From assembly GCA_024235695.1 (NCBI GenBank), contig JACKLX010000002.1:186001-250000 (forward strand): 64,000 nt of DNA, written 5' to 3'. Position 1 is the stretch's first letter. Every line of letters begins with the position of its first letter. This DNA is from Accumulibacter sp. Its GTDB lineage: Bacteria; Pseudomonadota; Gammaproteobacteria; Burkholderiales; Rhodocyclaceae. The position numbers and the translations under genes were made by a program. Of the stretch, positions 1 to 8,783 are shown piece after piece. The notes under the pieces are model-generated. The model made no database searches and was not told where the DNA came from. It saw nothing but the letters and a program-made list of their open reading frames with translations.

Positions 1-2
1 CT

Positions 3-848
3 TTGCTGGCGGCACTCGTGCTCTCCGCCTGTGCGAGCAAGTCGCCGTCGTCGGTCAGCGACCGCGGTGCGGGCCAGGCGGCGATTACCCCGAGCAAGGA
101 TTTCTACCTTGTCAAGAAAGGCGACACCCTGCACTCGATCGCCGTCGATCATGGCGTCGAATTCCGCGACCTGGTGTTATGGAACACCATCGACAATCCG
201 AACCGCATACTGGTCGGTCAGCTGTTGCGGGTCAGGCCGCTGACATCCTCGGTGGCTGGTGCGGAGACGACGGTGGTGCGGCCGATCGACACCACCTCGG
301 GGGTCGAGCAGCGATCTCTCGCCGGCGGCGGCGACAGCCTGAAGCGCGAGCCCAAGGCGGGCAAGGAGCCGTACTCCGAACAGACTCTGGCGAGGGCGCA
401 GGCGTCGGTGCCGCCGAAAGCGGCCGCACCGGTTGCCGCCACCAGGACCGAAGAAGCGCCGGAAGCCGCGGCGGACAGCCAGGACGTGAGCTGGATTTGG
501 CCGGCCAGCGGCCGCGTGGTCGGGACCTTCAGCGAAGGCGGTGCCAAGGGCATCGACATCTCCGGCAAGCCGGGTGACCCGGTGCTGGCCGCCGGCAGTG
601 GCAAGGTGGTCTACAGCGGCACCGGCCTGCGCGGCTACGGCAAGCTGGTGATCGTCAAGCACAGCAGCACCTACCTGACCGCCTACGCGCACAACCAGAG
701 CTTGCTGGTCAAGGAAGGGCAGAGTGTCGCCAAGGGGCAGAAGATTGCCGAAATGGGCAATACCGATGCTGACCAGGTCAAACTGCATTTCGAGGTCCGG
801 CGTCAGGGCAAGCCGGTCGATCCGCTCAAGTATCTGCCGCCACGCTGA
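3..848 (+). CDS. nlpD: NlpD-like murein hydrolase activator lipoprotein (5' end outside window)
   Basis: The reading frame is open at the window edge, so the true start lies upstream. The first visible residues form a lipobox (LVLSAC), marking an outer-membrane lipoprotein. A LysM domain (from FYLVKKGDTLHSIA to about residue 78) binds peptidoglycan, a low-complexity linker follows, and a LytM/M23 domain fills about residues 160-278. The M23 fold is degenerate: the first zinc-binding His of HxxxD is missing (the stretch reads GGAKGID) and the HxH motif reads KLH. That is the pattern of NlpD/EnvC proteins, which do not cut peptidoglycan but activate amidases at the division site. It sits 5 bases before rpoS, the usual nlpD-rpoS order, and in relatives rpoS promoters lie inside nlpD. 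Confidence 0.93.
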   Translation: MLAALVLSACASKSPSSVSDRGAGQAAITPSKDFYLVKKGDTLHSIAVDHGVEFRDLVLWNTIDNPNRILVGQLLRVRPLTSSVAGAETTVVRPIDTTSGVEQRSLAGGGDSLKREPKAGKEPYSEQTLARAQASVPPKAAAPVAATRTEEAPEAAADSQDVSWIWPASGRVVGTFSEGGAKGIDISGKPGDPVLAAGSGKVVYSGTGLRGYGKLVIVKHSSTYLTAYAHNQSLLVKEGQSVAKGQKIAEMGNTDADQVKLHFEVRRQGKPVDPLKYLPPR

Positions 849-853
849 CGACC

Positions 854-1813
854 ATGGCGGGGATTTTCGATTCGGATCCTGATCGCCTCGAGAATCTTCT
901 TAGCGAGTCCGAGTTCTCGGTCGACGAGCCGCTGCCGGAACCCGAGCCTGACGACTCGTCGAATCAGTCCCCGGAAGTCGAACTGCTCAATGACGTCACC
1001 CAGCACTACCTGAACGAGATCGGTGCCAAGCCGCTGTTCTCGCCAAGCGAGGAGGCGGACTGGGCAAGGCGGGCGAAGTCGGGAGAGTTCCTGGCGCGGC
1101 AGAAGATGATCGAGCACAACCTGCGGCTGGTGGTGAACATCGCCAAGCACTACCTCAACCGTGGCATGCCGCTGCTCGACCTGATCGAAGAGGGAAATCT
1201 CGGTCTGATCCACGCGATCGAAAAGTTCGATCCGGAACGTGGCTTCCGTTTTTCGACTTATGCCACCTGGTGGATCCGGCAAAGCATCGGACGCGCGATC
1301 ATGAACCAGTCACGGACGATTCGCCTGCCGGTGCACGTGGTCAAGGAAATCAACGTCGTGCTGCGCGCCATCCGTCATCTCGAAGCGGCCAACGGACGGG
1401 AAATCTGCCTCGACCAGATCGCCCATCTGATCGACCGGCCGGTTGGCGACGTGCGCCGGGTGATGGCGCTCAACGAGCGTATCGCTTCGCTCGATGCGCC
1501 GCTACAGGTCGACCCCAGCCGGACCATCGGCGAGGTGATCGCCGACGACAGCCTGGTCGAGCCGGACGAACTGCTGCAGTCCAGCGAAATCGGCGACTTG
1601 CTGAACAACTGGGTCGAACAACTCGCCGAAAAGCAGCAACAGGTGCTGCAACGCCGCTACGGCCTGGGCGGCTCGGCCACCAGCACGCTCGAGGAAATCG
1701 CCCTGGACCTCAACCTGACCCGCGAACGCGTCCGCCAGATCCAGATCGAGGCGCTCGACCAGCTGCGCCGGATCATCAGGCGCGGCGGCGTGACGCGCGA
1801 CAATCTGCTCTAG
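854..1813 (+). CDS. rpoS: RNA polymerase sigma factor RpoS
   Basis: A 319-residue sigma-70 family factor, close to the usual RpoS length of about 330. Region 1.2 starts near residue 45 (LLNDVTQHYLNEIG). Region 2 carries the core-binding and -10-recognition block (LIEEGNLGLIHAIEKFDPER, then STYATWWIRQSI). Region 3 follows, and region 4.2 ends in the helix-turn-helix (TLEEIALDLNLTRERVRQIQ). RpoS directs the general stress and stationary-phase response. The ATG is 5 bases after the nlpD stop and has no good Shine-Dalgarno in front, so translation may be coupled to nlpD. Its TAG stop overlaps that of the convergent mltB inside one CTAG, leaving no room for a separate terminator. Confidence 0.97.
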   Translation: MAGIFDSDPDRLENLLSESEFSVDEPLPEPEPDDSSNQSPEVELLNDVTQHYLNEIGAKPLFSPSEEADWARRAKSGEFLARQKMIEHNLRLVVNIAKHYLNRGMPLLDLIEEGNLGLIHAIEKFDPERGFRFSTYATWWIRQSIGRAIMNQSRTIRLPVHVVKEINVVLRAIRHLEAANGREICLDQIAHLIDRPVGDVRRVMALNERIASLDAPLQVDPSRTIGEVIADDSLVEPDELLQSSEIGDLLNNWVEQLAEKQQQVLQRRYGLGGSATSTLEEIALDLNLTRERVRQIQIEALDQLRRIIRRGGVTRDNLL

Positions 1814-2835
1814 GGTTTCGCCGCCAGGCGATTGTTGCGCACTTCCCGCAGCGCTTCGGCGAGTTGGAAGACCGACATCGCGTAGAAACTCGAGCGGTTG
1901 TAGCGGGTGATGACGTAGAAGTTGTCGAAGCCGAGCCAGTATTCGGTCGGTTCGTTCGGAGTGACCAGGTCGATCAGCGCTGCCGGTCGTCCGGCGTCGT
2001 CGTCAGCAGCCGCGATTACGCCGCGCGCCTGCAGTTCCCGGACCGTCAGGACGGGTTTGATTCCTTCGGTGAGCAGGGCCGTGGGGTCGCCATTGACACG
2101 CGCCGGTACGGCGACCGGTGCGCCTTTTTCCCAGCCATATTGCTGCAGGTAGCTGGCGACGCTGCCGATGGCGTCGGCCGGGCTGTTGCGCAGGTCGATA
2201 CGGCCGTCGCCGTCGAAGTCGACGGCGAAGCGGCGCTGGCTGCTCGGCATGAACTGCGGAATGCCCATGGCGCCAGCGTAGGAGCCCTTGATGTCGAGTG
2301 GGCTGACGCCGTTTTCGCGGCTCAGCAGCAAGAACTGCTCGAGTTCACCGCGGAAGAACTCTGCCCGGGGCGGGTAGTGGAAGGCGAGCGAAGCGAGGGC
2401 TTCGAGAACGTCGAAACTGCCCATGTTGTGGCCGTACTCGGTCTCGACGCCGATGATCGCGACGATCACTTCCGGCGGCACGCCGTAAATCGCTTCGGCG
2501 CGTTGCAGCAGCGCGCCGTGTTCCTGCCAGAAGCTCTGGCCGCCCGCCTGGCGGCGACCGTTGACGAAACGTTGTCGATAGCGTTGCCAGGAGCGCTGTT
2601 TGCCGGGCGACGCTGACGGGCGGATCAGGCGCAGCACGGTCGCGTTCGCGTGGATGGCGTCGAACTGACGGCTCAGGTCGGCGGCGTCAAAACCATGCTG
2701 CTCGTGCATGCTGGCGATGAAGGCTTGGACTTCCGGTTCGCTGCCGAATCCGGTACCCGCCTGCTGGGCGTGGCCGGACAGCGGCAGCAAGCCGCCGAGC
2801 ACCACCAACAGCAGCGCGGTAGATAGGGTTTTCAA
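1810..2835 (-). CDS. mltB: Membrane-bound/periplasmic lytic murein transglycosylase B
   Basis: A family-3 lytic transglycosylase that cleaves the MurNAc-GlcNAc bond with anhydro-muramic acid formation. The catalytic glutamate is in the conserved IIGVETEYGHNMG stretch; the downstream GSYAGAMGIPQFMPSS and DFDGDGRIDL motifs are typical of MltB. The start chosen is a TTG at 2835: AAGGAG precedes it and it gives a clean signal peptide (LKTLSTALLLVVLGGLLPLS...GHA). An upstream extension in the same frame lacks any signal sequence. I see no lipobox cysteine after the signal, so the enzyme may be soluble in the periplasm. The TTG overlaps the TGA of the preceding transglutaminase gene (TTGA), suggesting translational coupling. 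Length is 341 residues. Confidence 0.92.
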   Translation of the reverse strand: MKTLSTALLLVVLGGLLPLSGHAQQAGTGFGSEPEVQAFIASMHEQHGFDAADLSRQFDAIHANATVLRLIRPSASPGKQRSWQRYRQRFVNGRRQAGGQSFWQEHGALLQRAEAIYGVPPEVIVAIIGVETEYGHNMGSFDVLEALASLAFHYPPRAEFFRGELEQFLLLSRENGVSPLDIKGSYAGAMGIPQFMPSSQRRFAVDFDGDGRIDLRNSPADAIGSVASYLQQYGWEKGAPVAVPARVNGDPTALLTEGIKPVLTVRELQARGVIAAADDDAGRPAALIDLVTPNEPTEYWLGFDNFYVITRYNRSSFYAMSVFQLAEALREVRNNRLAAKP

Positions 2836-4838
2836 GCGTTTCTTCTCCTTCGGGGTGGCAGCCGGTCGATGCATTCCTGCAGCAGGCGCAATGTTCCGGC
2901 GGCATTCTGGTCGCTTCGCCCATAGCGCAGCGCGGCATAAAGAGCGGCGGCTTCGCCGGTGAGCGCGGCCAGCTCGGGCCTTTCGCGCGCCACTCGATGC
3001 GCGAACGCGACGGGACCTTCCCATTGCACCCGGCTGATTCCCCGCCGAGCGAGTTGCGCACAGTATTTCTGCCAGGCACGCTGTGCCGGGTCGACGGCGC
3101 GGCGGCGCGGTAGCGTCCACAGCGCGACGAGCAGTAATGCCACGCCGCAGAGCACGGCCAGCGACGCGGTCATGCTGCGCCAGTCGGGTTCCCGCCAGCC
3201 GAAGCGCGACAGGACTTCACGCTGGCGTTGCGGATTGTAACCGAGTACCCACTGGTTCCAGGTGTTGTTGGCGGCCTCCCAGCGATTGCGCAGTTCTCGC
3301 AGCCAGTCGCTGTCGATCCGGATGACCATCGGCAAGCTCTCGCCTGCCGGCAGCGCGGCGACGATACCCTGCTCGATGCGCGACGGTGCCACCGCTACCG
3401 TCGGGTCGAAGCGCAGCCAGCCCTCTCCGGCGATCCAGATTTCTGCCCAGGCGTGCGCGTCCGACTGGCGGACGTTGAGATAGCCGTCTACCGGATTGAG
3501 CTCGCCGCCCTGGTAGCCGGCGACTACTCGCGCCGGCACACCGGCGGCGCGCATCAGGAAGACGAAGGCCGAAGCGTAGTGCTCGCAGAAGCCGCGACGG
3601 CTGTCGAAAAGAAAGTCGTCCATTGCGTTAGGGCCGAGCAGTGGCGGCTGCAGCGTGTAATGGAAGTCTTCGTCATGGAACATTGCCAGCGCCGCTGCGG
3701 CGATTTCCCGCGGCGGGCGAGAGGCCCAGCCCGCGGCGAGGGCGCGGCTGCGCGGGTTGATGCGCGGTGGCAGCGCCAGCGCCTGTTGGAGGATGGCTGG
3801 CGTTTCGTCGACGTTGGCGCGGTAGGCCACCGACGAGGCGAAGGAAAATCGTGACCTGACGCGTACCGGTTCGCGCGCCAGGGCTTCGAGGGTCGGCGCC
3901 AGGCTGCTGTCCGGCGGCAGCCGGGTCGGCACGTCGAGCGCCAGCAGCCAGCGCCGGTTGTGCGCTTCGAGGATGCTGGTATAGGCCTGTGGCGGGCTAC
4001 CTGCCGCGATCGTCGGCGCTTGCGGCGGCGCCTTGCCAGGCGGCTTGCTGGTGCGCCAGGTCAGGCCATCGTAGTCGTCGAAAACCGGGCCGCGCCAGTA
4101 GAGATCGGACTGGTCGGGCAAGTCGCCGACGAAGCGGCTGCGAAAGGCGATCGCACCCGACTGCACCAGTCGGCTGATCGAACCTGGCGCCATCTGGTCG
4201 GACAAGCCGCTGAGACCTGAATAGGCGTCTTGCGGCAATCCCCACAAGGGACCAGAGACGCGCGGGAAGAGCAGGTAGAGAATCAACATGAAAGGCAGCG
4301 CCTGCGCCAGCAGCAGACCGGCATGGCGGGCGACGGTGGCGACTGGCTGGGCGCCGCCGTGCAGCCTGATCAGGGTGGCGGTGAGCAGGGTGATCGCGAC
4401 CAGCAGCCACAGGCCGGTGGGGATGCTCTGTGAGTAGAGGTAGTGGGTGAGCAGCAGGAAGTAGCCGAGCATGATCACCACCAGCGCGTCACGGCGCTTG
4501 TTCATCTCCATCGGTTTCAGGGCCATGAAGATGACCAGCAGTGCGACGCCGGCGTCTTTGCCCAACAGGGTTCGGAACTGCCAGCCGACCGCGGCGATCG
4601 TGCCGATCACCAGCAGGGCCAGCGTCCACCGTGGCGGCAGCTGGCGACGCTGTTGCCACAGCCAGGCACGCCAGCACAGGGCGCCGCCGACGAGCGCCGA
4701 GAGCCACCACGGCAGGTGTCCGAAATGCGGTCCGGCGGTGGCCAGCGCGACGGCCAGCAGCCATGGCACGGCGCCGTGTTCGAGCGGCACCGCCGGGCGG
4801 GTGCCAGGCTTAGCCGCCGCTTTCACCGCTTTCGCCAT
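2832..4838 (-). CDS. TgpA-type transglutaminase-like membrane protein (DUF3488 + transglutaminase core)
   Basis: A large inner-membrane protein: about five or six hydrophobic segments in the first 210 residues, then a periplasmic transglutaminase-like domain, one more membrane helix near residue 560 and a C-terminal DUF4129-like tail. The Cys-His-Asp triad is visible: GFCEHYASAF (Cys), SDAHAWAEIW (His) and RFDPTVA (Asp). Family members such as Pseudomonas TgpA act in the periplasm, but the natural substrate is not known. The gene follows a DUF58 gene and a MoxR ATPase, the standard three-gene set. I chose the ATG at 4838; an ATG at 4877 would add 13 residues and lengthen the overlap with the DUF58 gene. 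Confidence 0.88.
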   Translation of the reverse strand: MAKAVKAAAKPGTRPAVPLEHGAVPWLLAVALATAGPHFGHLPWWLSALVGGALCWRAWLWQQRRQLPPRWTLALLVIGTIAAVGWQFRTLLGKDAGVALLVIFMALKPMEMNKRRDALVVIMLGYFLLLTHYLYSQSIPTGLWLLVAITLLTATLIRLHGGAQPVATVARHAGLLLAQALPFMLILYLLFPRVSGPLWGLPQDAYSGLSGLSDQMAPGSISRLVQSGAIAFRSRFVGDLPDQSDLYWRGPVFDDYDGLTWRTSKPPGKAPPQAPTIAAGSPPQAYTSILEAHNRRWLLALDVPTRLPPDSSLAPTLEALAREPVRVRSRFSFASSVAYRANVDETPAILQQALALPPRINPRSRALAAGWASRPPREIAAAALAMFHDEDFHYTLQPPLLGPNAMDDFLFDSRRGFCEHYASAFVFLMRAAGVPARVVAGYQGGELNPVDGYLNVRQSDAHAWAEIWIAGEGWLRFDPTVAVAPSRIEQGIVAALPAGESLPMVIRIDSDWLRELRNRWEAANNTWNQWVLGYNPQRQREVLSRFGWREPDWRSMTASLAVLCGVALLLVALWTLPRRRAVDPAQRAWQKYCAQLARRGISRVQWEGPVAFAHRVARERPELAALTGEAAALYAALRYGRSDQNAAGTLRLLQECIDRLPPRRRRNA

Positions 4839-5781
4839 GCAGCGCCAGGGCTTGCAGGCAGTTTGCCCGATGCGCATCGCCCTGTCCCGGCGCGATCCGT
4901 CTGCCCGGCAGGCTCAGCCCGTAGCGCGCTTGCTGCTCGTCGCCGCCGAGGATCCAGCCGGCAAGGATCGACAGCCGCTCTTCTTCGCTGCGCCCGGGGG
5001 GCGTCAGCGACCAGTCGAACCACAGTTCTTCGGCCGCGCCACCGGCAAACTGCTTGACCAGGTGCGGTTGCTCGTCAGGCCGGCGGGCCACGGCTTTCCA
5101 GGCGATGTGCCGGGTCGGGTCGCTGATCTGGCGTGGCCGCAGGCCGGCGAAGTCCTCCTGGCCGTTGTCGCCCTGGAGATGGTCGGCGTGGACTGCCGCC
5201 GACGCTGGCGGCAGGGGGGTCCTGATCGGCTTCGGATAGACGATGCACGACCACGGCGGATGCGGATAGCTCCAGGCCCGGAACAGTCCCAGCGGATAGC
5301 GTGTGGACAGGGTGACGCGCCCGGGCTCGAGGCGCCCGCGTCGCCGCGTGGCGTAGGCAATGGCGATCGTCGCCTGCCCTTCCGCCGGCAGGTCGAAGCT
5401 GGCCACCGGCTGCCCGGCAAAGGCGAAGTCGAGCGCCCGGCGCGACTGCCGGCGGGTGTTTTCGAGCTGCAGCGGAAAGTGCGCCAGATCGCCACTGAAA
5501 ACGGCCGCCGCTCGCCCCGGCGTCAGCCGCAGGCCGAAGAGGTTGTTGAAGGTGTGCACCATCGCCACGACGGCCAGTCCGGCGAGCAGGAAGATCAGCG
5601 CGTGGCCGAGACTGAGGTTGTAGTTGATGGCGCCGATCAGCATCACCGCGAGCACGGTCGCGAACAGCAGTCCGGCGCGCGTCGGCAGGATGAAGATCCG
5701 GCGTTGGCCGAGGACGATCGGCGACTGCCGGTCAGGCGTCAGCCGGAAGAGCCAGCGCTGGACCGAGGCGATTGCCGCCAT
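4810..5781 (-). CDS. DUF58 domain-containing protein of the MoxR/TgpA operon
   Basis: A 323-residue protein with two adjacent hydrophobic segments (about residues 35-75), a beta-rich middle and the DUF58 signature near residues 215-235 (DFAGLRPRQISDPTRHIAWK). DUF58 proteins have a VWA-like fold and are almost always encoded next to MoxR ATPases; a role in assembling or maturing envelope proteins has been proposed but not settled. The ATG overlaps the TGA of the moxR-like gene by one base (TGATG), and its own end overlaps the transglutaminase start by 29 bases. The three genes therefore look like one operon read from 6707 towards 1810, with mltB as the last member. Confidence 0.87.
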   Translation of the reverse strand: MAAIASVQRWLFRLTPDRQSPIVLGQRRIFILPTRAGLLFATVLAVMLIGAINYNLSLGHALIFLLAGLAVVAMVHTFNNLFGLRLTPGRAAAVFSGDLAHFPLQLENTRRQSRRALDFAFAGQPVASFDLPAEGQATIAIAYATRRRGRLEPGRVTLSTRYPLGLFRAWSYPHPPWSCIVYPKPIRTPLPPASAAVHADHLQGDNGQEDFAGLRPRQISDPTRHIAWKAVARRPDEQPHLVKQFAGGAAEELWFDWSLTPPGRSEEERLSILAGWILGGDEQQARYGLSLPGRRIAPGQGDAHRANCLQALALHGESGESGG

Positions 5782-6707
5782 CAGACCAGCGGCACGGACC
5801 GCATCAGGGCGGTGATGTCTTCGGCCGCCGGATGGCTGCCGCTGACCAGTCGCAGCCGGTGGCGGGCGACCGCCGGCAGGACGGCCTGCACGTCTTCGGG
5901 CAGGACCATCCCGCGTCCGTCGGTGAATGCCCAGGCCCGTGCCGCCGCCAGCAGCGACAGCGCGGCTCGCGGACTCAGGCCGTGCAGCAGGCGCGGATCG
6001 TTGCGGCTGGCCTCGACCAGCTGCTGCAGGTAGTCGAGCAGCGCCGGCGAGGCGTGCACCGCCGCCGCTTGCAGTTGCAGGGCGGCAAAGTCGCCGGCTG
6101 CCAGGCGAGCAGTCAGCGCCGGCAGCTGTTCGCGGCGGCCGCCGCTTTCCAGCAATGAGCGCTCGGCATGGTGATCCGGGTAGCCGAGTTCGATGCGCAG
6201 CAGAAAACGATCGAGCTGTGACTCGGGCAAGGGGAAAGTGCCAATCTGGCTCGACGGATTCTGCGTTGCGATCACGAAGAACGGTTCCGGCAGCGGCCGC
6301 GTTTCACCCTCGGTGGTCACCTGCCCCTCTTCCATCGCCTCAAGCAGGGCGCTCTGCGTCTTCGGTGTCGCCCGGTTGATCTCGTCGGCGAGCAGCACCT
6401 GCGTGAAGATCGGCCCGGGCAGGAACCTGAAATTGCTGCGCTCGCGGTCGAGGATCGAGACGCCGAGGATGTCGGCCGGCAGCATGTCGCTGGTGAATTG
6501 CACGCGCGCGAACCGGAAACCGAGCAGGCGGGCAAGCGTGTGCGCCAGGGTCGTCTTGCCGACTCCCGGCAGGTCTTCGATCAGCAGATGGCCCCTCGCC
6601 AGCAGGCAGCACAGGGCCAGTCGCGTCTGCCGGCTCTTGCCGAGAACGACCTGATCGGCGGCGGCAAGGATTTCGCCAATTGGCGGGGGTCTGGTGGTGG
6701 CTGGCAT
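5781..6707 (-). CDS. MoxR-family AAA+ ATPase
   Basis: A 308-residue AAA+ ATPase with Walker A (LPGVGKTTLAH), Walker B (VLLADEINRATPKTQSALL), sensor 1 (FFVIATQNP) and arginine-containing FPLPESQLDRFL motifs, followed by the AAA lid domain. MoxR proteins act as chaperone-like ATPases working with VWA/DUF58 partners. It is the first gene of the minus-strand operon moxR - DUF58 - transglutaminase - mltB. The upstream 110 bases are shared with the divergent deacetylase gene and should hold both promoters; I could not identify convincing -35/-10 boxes there. Confidence 0.9.
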   Translation of the reverse strand: MPATTRPPPIGEILAAADQVVLGKSRQTRLALCCLLARGHLLIEDLPGVGKTTLAHTLARLLGFRFARVQFTSDMLPADILGVSILDRERSNFRFLPGPIFTQVLLADEINRATPKTQSALLEAMEEGQVTTEGETRPLPEPFFVIATQNPSSQIGTFPLPESQLDRFLLRIELGYPDHHAERSLLESGGRREQLPALTARLAAGDFAALQLQAAAVHASPALLDYLQQLVEASRNDPRLLHGLSPRAALSLLAAARAWAFTDGRGMVLPEDVQAVLPAVARHRLRLVSGSHPAAEDITALMRSVPLV

Positions 6708-6817
6708 GGCTTGTCGTGGTAGCGCAATTGGGACGATAATAAACCATCAGCAGATAACTCGATTTCCCGCGGATCACGATGCCCATGGCGGCCTCCAACC
6801 GCGGCAGGAAGGCAACA

Positions 6818-7744
6818 GTGACCAGCACCGCATTCATCACCCACCGTGACTGCCAGCTTCACGACATGGGTTCGTATCACCCGGAGTCTCCCGAGCGCCT
6901 GACCGCGATCAGCGATCACATGATCGCGCAGGGGCTGGATTCGTATTTTGCCTACCACGATGCGCCGCTGGCCACCTTTCAGCAGCTCCGGCGCGTCCAT
7001 TCGGCCGCCCATCTGGAACGTGTCAAGCGCGCCTCCCCGGAGTTGGGCATCGTTCACCTTGATCCGGATACGGCAATGAATCGGCATACCTGGACCGCGG
7101 CGCTGCGCGCTGCCGGGGCTGGCGTGCTGGCGGTCGACCTGGTGATGGCTGGCGAGGTGCAGAACGCGTTTTGCGCCGTCCGTCCGCCCGGTCACCATGC
7201 CGAGCGTGCCGTGGCGATGGGCTTCTGCTTCTTCAACAACATCGCCGTTGCCGCGGCGCATGCGCTCGACGCGCACCGGCTGTCGCGTGTCGCCATCGTC
7301 GATTTCGACGTCCACCACGGCAATGGCACCGAGGACTGCTTCACCGGCGACCAGCGCGTGTTGATGGTCAGCACCTTCCAGCATCCCTTCTACCCCTACA
7401 GCGGCACCGACAGCCGGGCGCCGAACATGCTCAACGTGCCACTCGGCCGTGGTGCCGACGGCGAGGAATTTCGCACTGTCGTCAGCGAGCAATGGATGCC
7501 GCGTCTGCGCGAGTTCCAGCCAGAGATGATCCTCATCTCGGCCGGTTTCGATGCCCACTACGAGGACGAGATGGGCGGTTTGAAGCTGCTCGAGAGAGAT
7601 TACGCGTGGGTCACCGCTCAACTGACCGAGTTGGCCGAGGAGTGCGCGCAGCAACGGATCGTTTCGATGCTCGAGGGGGGCTACGCGCTGTCCGCGCTGG
7701 CACGCAGCGTGGTTGCCCACCTGCGCGTGCTGGCCGATTTCTGA
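6818..7744 (+). CDS. Histone-deacetylase-family (acetylpolyamine amidohydrolase-like) hydrolase
   Basis: A zinc-dependent deacetylase of the arginase/deacetylase superfamily. Visible active-site elements are the tandem histidines of RPPGHHAERA, the metal ligands Asp and His in VDFDVHHGNGTED, and the third ligand Asp in LISAGFDAHYEDE. Bacterial members remove acetyl groups from small amines or from proteins such as acyl-CoA synthetases; the substrate here cannot be read from sequence. I prefer the GTG at 6818, which has AGGAAGG five bases upstream and gives the usual short N-terminus before ITH; an ATG at 6779 would add 13 residues with no clear ribosome site. The gene stands alone, divergent from the MoxR operon. 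Confidence 0.88.
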   Translation: MTSTAFITHRDCQLHDMGSYHPESPERLTAISDHMIAQGLDSYFAYHDAPLATFQQLRRVHSAAHLERVKRASPELGIVHLDPDTAMNRHTWTAALRAAGAGVLAVDLVMAGEVQNAFCAVRPPGHHAERAVAMGFCFFNNIAVAAAHALDAHRLSRVAIVDFDVHHGNGTEDCFTGDQRVLMVSTFQHPFYPYSGTDSRAPNMLNVPLGRGADGEEFRTVVSEQWMPRLREFQPEMILISAGFDAHYEDEMGGLKLLERDYAWVTAQLTELAEECAQQRIVSMLEGGYALSALARSVVAHLRVLADF

Positions 7745-7774
7745 GGGCGCTTTCCGGCCGCCTCGGCGGTCAGC

Positions 7775-7799
7775 CGGACGGTTTTGCGCGGTCCGTTTT
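7775..7799 (+). terminator. Weak candidate rho-independent terminator after the deacetylase gene
   Basis: CGGAC (7775-7779) can pair with GTCCG (7791-7795) and is followed by four T residues. The stem is only five pairs and the loop eleven bases, so this is a weak call made mainly on position, 30 bases after the stop codon and before dapA. Confidence 0.3.
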
Positions 7800-7886
7800 C
7801 ATGGCCAAGCGGCCGGCCTTCAGTTAGAATTCAACGCTTGAATTTTCACCACCGAGACCTTTCGGTCCAATCCAGGGCGCCCACCC

Positions 7887-8768
7887 ATGACCATGATTAG
7901 CGGATCGATCGTCGCCATCGTCACGCCGATGCACGAAGATGGCAGCCTCGACTTGCCCGGCCTGCGCCGGCTGGTCGATTTCCACGTCCAGGAAGGCACC
8001 GACGCCATCGTTATCGTCGGCACGACCGGCGAATCGCCGACGGTAAACGTCGAGGAGCACTGCGAACTGATCCGCGTCACCGTCGACCAGGCGGCTGGCC
8101 GGATCCCGGTGATTGCCGGCACCGGCGCCAATTCGACGGCAGAAGCGGTCGCGCTGACCCGCTTCGCCAGGGAGGCGGGCGCCGACGCGGCGCTGTCGGT
8201 GGTGCCGTATTACAACAAGCCGACGCAGGAAGGCCTCTATCGCCACTTCCGGACGATCGCCGAAGCCGTCGACCTGCCGGTGATCCTCTACAACGTGCCC
8301 GGTCGGACGGTCGCCGACATGCTCAACGACACCGCGCTGCGGCTGGCGGAAATCCCCAACATCGTCGGCATCAAGGACGCGACCGGCAACATCGAGCGCG
8401 GCACCGATCTGATCGCCCGCGCCCCGGAAGGCTTTGCGGTCTACAGCGGCGACGACGCCAGTGCCTGTGCGCTGATCCTGATGGGCGCCAGGGGCGATAT
8501 CTCGGTGGTCGCCAATGTCGCGCCGCGGCTGATGCACGAGATGTGCGTTGCCGCGCTCGACGGCAACGCGCTCGTCGCCCGCCAGCTTCATGCCCGTCTG
8601 CTCGGGCTGCATCGCCAGTTGTTCTGCGAGGCAAACCCGATCCCCGTCAAGTGGGCGTGCCGCGAGCTGGGACTGATCGAGGGCGGTTTGCGACTGCCGT
8701 TGACGCCGCTGTCGGCCGATTGTCACGCCCAGGTCCGTGCCGCCATGCGTCAGGCGGGTGTCGTCTAG
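7887..8768 (+). CDS. dapA: 4-hydroxy-tetrahydrodipicolinate synthase
   Basis: A 293-residue class I aldolase-type enzyme that condenses pyruvate with aspartate semialdehyde, the first committed step to diaminopimelate and lysine. Signature residues are in place: GTTGES at 45-50, the tyrosine of LYNVPGRT at 135 and the Schiff-base lysine of GIKDATGN at 163. Length matches the family. The annotated ATG is followed by a second ATG two codons later, which could be used instead. The next gene, bamC, begins within 16 bases, so the two are probably co-transcribed; dapA-bamC (nlpB) adjacency is well known in proteobacteria. Confidence 0.97.
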   Translation: MTMISGSIVAIVTPMHEDGSLDLPGLRRLVDFHVQEGTDAIVIVGTTGESPTVNVEEHCELIRVTVDQAAGRIPVIAGTGANSTAEAVALTRFAREAGADAALSVVPYYNKPTQEGLYRHFRTIAEAVDLPVILYNVPGRTVADMLNDTALRLAEIPNIVGIKDATGNIERGTDLIARAPEGFAVYSGDDASACALILMGARGDISVVANVAPRLMHEMCVAALDGNALVARQLHARLLGLHRQLFCEANPIPVKWACRELGLIEGGLRLPLTPLSADCHAQVRAAMRQAGVV

Positions 8769-8783
8769 ATGCGGAGTTGCCAC

